From NCBI GenBank assembly GCA_003670925.1, contig QWQG01000087.1, forward strand, positions 1 to 64,000: 64,000 bases of DNA. Reading direction: 5' to 3'. Shown here one piece after another: positions 62,426 through 64,000 of this stretch. The translations under genes were made by a program, and so were the position numbers. The DNA is from Planctomycetota bacterium. GTDB lineage: Bacteria; Planctomycetota; Planctomycetia; Planctomycetales; Planctomycetaceae. Below the pieces are notes generated by a model. That model worked only from the letters and a program-made list of their open reading frames with translations, did not search any database and was not told the DNA's origin. Numbering within the stretch: the stretch's first letter is position 1; each line of letters opens with the position of its first letter.

Positions 62426-63394
62426 TCACTTCGATTTATTTATCTCAGTCGCAGTCGACTCGGACTGTAGTGGTAACGGTGCCTGGCGAACCACGATGAC
62501 CTGAACAGAGGCAAGAAGTTCATTTCCGGAGACCCGATCCACTGACGTGAATACGTAGCGATCCAATCCGGTCGGCTCAATCTGATGTGTGGCTGAAGCC
62601 GTTGTCGCATCACTATTAACGCTGGTGGCTTTGATCAGCCAGCCGGTTTCCGTTGGTGTCCATCGACTCTCACCATAGCCACCTTCGGAGTCAAAAATCC
62701 AGGTCTTGAATTGCTTCGCCAAAGGATCCCAGCCAATTCGCTGACTGATCTTCAGTGACTCTTGGTTGGACTGAAGAATTGTGATTTCCTGCAGCAGGAA
62801 ACTGTCGTTATCGGCCCAGCGACAGGACGTGCGAACAATCCCGCCGCGACTCTCGTCGATCCAATCACCGACAAGCCACGCCAGTGATTCCAAATGATCC
62901 CGGTGAGTCGGCTCCATCGGAATATCGCGAACCATCCCCATGGACCACTTTCCATCCTGCATGATGTGCAGCACGCTGTAGCGCCCGACTTCCGAGGTCT
63001 GACCGGCGGGCGGCAATGTTTTAGTGGTGCCCATCTCCATGGCCAGGTTAGTTCCAATGAATCGAATCGATTCAATTTGGATACTGATCGCGGTTTCCGG
63101 ATTCTCTGCAAAAACATTCGCGAACAAGACCTGAATGTTTTCTTGTCCCTGTATCGTGATGTCAGCCTCATCAATGATCTGCGCCTGCGGAAGGAAGAGT
63201 TCGGCCACAGCCTTCGCATCATGCGCGTTATACGCCTTAACGAATTCCTCGGCGATCGACCGAATGGCCACTTCGGACGCGGCGTTGTCCGCCGTCAACT
63301 TGTTTTCTTCGACCGTTTGCGCGAGGGCAATCATCGGCACGACGGCTGTCACTAGCCACATCGCAAAGCAAACCAATGCAGACTTTTTCACCAT
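62426..63394 (-). CDS. Secreted SnoaL-like/DUF4440 domain protein
   Basis: 322 residues with a signal peptide (about 1-26). An N-terminal SnoaL-like cone fold (about 40-160: 'IRSIAEEFVKAYNAHDAKAVAELFLPQAQIIDEAD', 'GQENIQVLFANVFAENPETAISIQIESIRFIG', 'VGRYSVLHIMQDGKWSMGMVRDIP') has the 'YNAHDAKAVAELF' opening of the SgcJ/EcaC group. A C-terminal beta domain (about 175-310) resembles a second ligand-binding barrel. Probably periplasmic; no substrate known. It precedes the Gly-rich TPR gene by about 100 bases on the same strand. Confidence 0.85.
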   Translation of the reverse strand: MVKKSALVCFAMWLVTAVVPMIALAQTVEENKLTADNAASEVAIRSIAEEFVKAYNAHDAKAVAELFLPQAQIIDEADITIQGQENIQVLFANVFAENPETAISIQIESIRFIGTNLAMEMGTTKTLPPAGQTSEVGRYSVLHIMQDGKWSMGMVRDIPMEPTHRDHLESLAWLVGDWIDESRGGIVRTSCRWADNDSFLLQEITILQSNQESLKISQRIGWDPLAKQFKTWIFDSEGGYGESRWTPTETGWLIKATSVNSDATTASATHQIEPTGLDRYVFTSVDRVSGNELLASVQVIVVRQAPLPLQSESTATEINKSK

Positions 63395-64000
63395 GAGGTT
63401 GTTCCAGAAGTTTGAGTTTTGAAAAATGGCCAGCCGATCAGTCAGGATTAATCACCAGAATAATCTGATGAAACTGCGAGCAACAGCGCCTAATCTCACA
63501 CTGACTGAGCAGAGAAGCACAGACGTTTTTACAGAATAGATCACGGTCAATGTCGTGACTTCGGCGTTCGCGATTAGCACGCGAAGCCTACGCTGAATCT
63601 ACTCTCACTCACGAATCTTAGCAATCATCCTGAGCACTTCGTGTTCCAAACTTACTGGACTCGCATGCCAGTCTTTCAATTTGGAAATGGTTCACGAGAG
63701 TCGACATTCTCTCTTGCGCGTCGCTCGCGCATGAAGTTAATTTTTGTACACTGAGATGACGACTCGCTTGCCCCGCGTTGTGTGATGGATCAAATGTGTG
63801 AAGGTCAAGTCACTTCTTTTTTCAAAAAAGGTTTCTGCAGACGAAAGCCGTCCACAGAAACCTGTTGTCTTTTTGAGTGTTCAGTTGGAAGTGTTTAGTC
63901 TTCAGAAGCCGCCTATATGGCTTCATCCTTCATCCGGAAAACTGAAGCTCCGCTTCACGCCACAAATCGCTTACGACGTTTTACCGACTGCAACGAAATG
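63395..64000. other. Intergenic DNA with one possible hairpin, no gene
   Basis: About 600 bases without a supported gene. AGGTTTCTG (63829-63837) pairs with CAGAAACCT (63855-63863) around a 17-base loop, followed by a short T-run; it might be a terminator for a gene outside the window. Nothing else was recognised. Confidence 0.5.

Overview
The window looks like chromosomal DNA of a planctomycete (order Planctomycetales). The evidence is a set of families that occur together almost only in that group: a large secreted propeller-HEAT-cytochrome c protein, DUF1501, DUF1552, a DUF1587/1592/1595/1588/1585 cytochrome protein, DUF1559, DUF1571, DUF1080, DUF4058, VCBS/FG-GAP proteins, several Hanks-type Ser/Thr kinases, and intergenic DNA rich in palindromic repeats. 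No rRNA, tRNA, CRISPR array or plasmid/phage backbone was recognised.

Layout. 0.6-5.8 kb: a GT-A-like glycosyltransferase, a decayed FkbM-type methyltransferase fragment, and a 1183-residue secreted cytochrome protein. 5.9-13.3 kb (minus strand): a DUF1559 membrane protein with a partner gene, DUF4058, DUF1552, and a zinc-ribbon/cytochrome/DUF1592 protein. 13.5-26.5 kb (minus strand): a compact run of eight genes encoding a membrane-anchored linker protein, an ExbB/TolQ-like channel, ExbD, a protein in which a Ser/Thr kinase is fused to a second ExbD, a membrane-anchored beta-propeller, a TPR-like/solute-binding fusion, and two secreted proteins of unknown function. 27-37.7 kb: pabB, a Cache-domain receptor kinase, a VCBS protein, a small membrane protein, DUF1501, fused aroD-aroE and a GT2 glycosyltransferase.

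37.8-40.3 kb is a gene graveyard: a Uma2 remnant is joined directly to an ECF sigma remnant and is followed by an FAD oxidase remnant. It also holds several repeat families and an intact REP-associated tyrosine transposase bracketed by two 131-bp palindromic repeats. 40.3-53.7 kb is mostly housekeeping: ilvD, DUF1080, an ECF sigma factor, lgt, panC-DUF1571, scpB, an Old Yellow Enzyme-like oxidoreductase and glgP. 53.7-63.4 kb has a membrane gene broken by two TAG codons, metX, a TauE/SafE permease, an outer-membrane efflux factor with a Cys-rich lipoprotein facing a half-deleted RND pump, a Gly-rich TPR protein and a SnoaL-like protein.

The best candidate for an undescribed system is the 13.5-26.5 kb operon. 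It combines a proton-channel motor (ExbB/ExbD) with a cytoplasmic kinase built onto an ExbD subunit and with large envelope proteins (propeller, solute-binding/TPR). This suggests a phosphorylation-controlled trans-envelope machine. The function is inference; the gene content and the fusion are read directly from the sequence.
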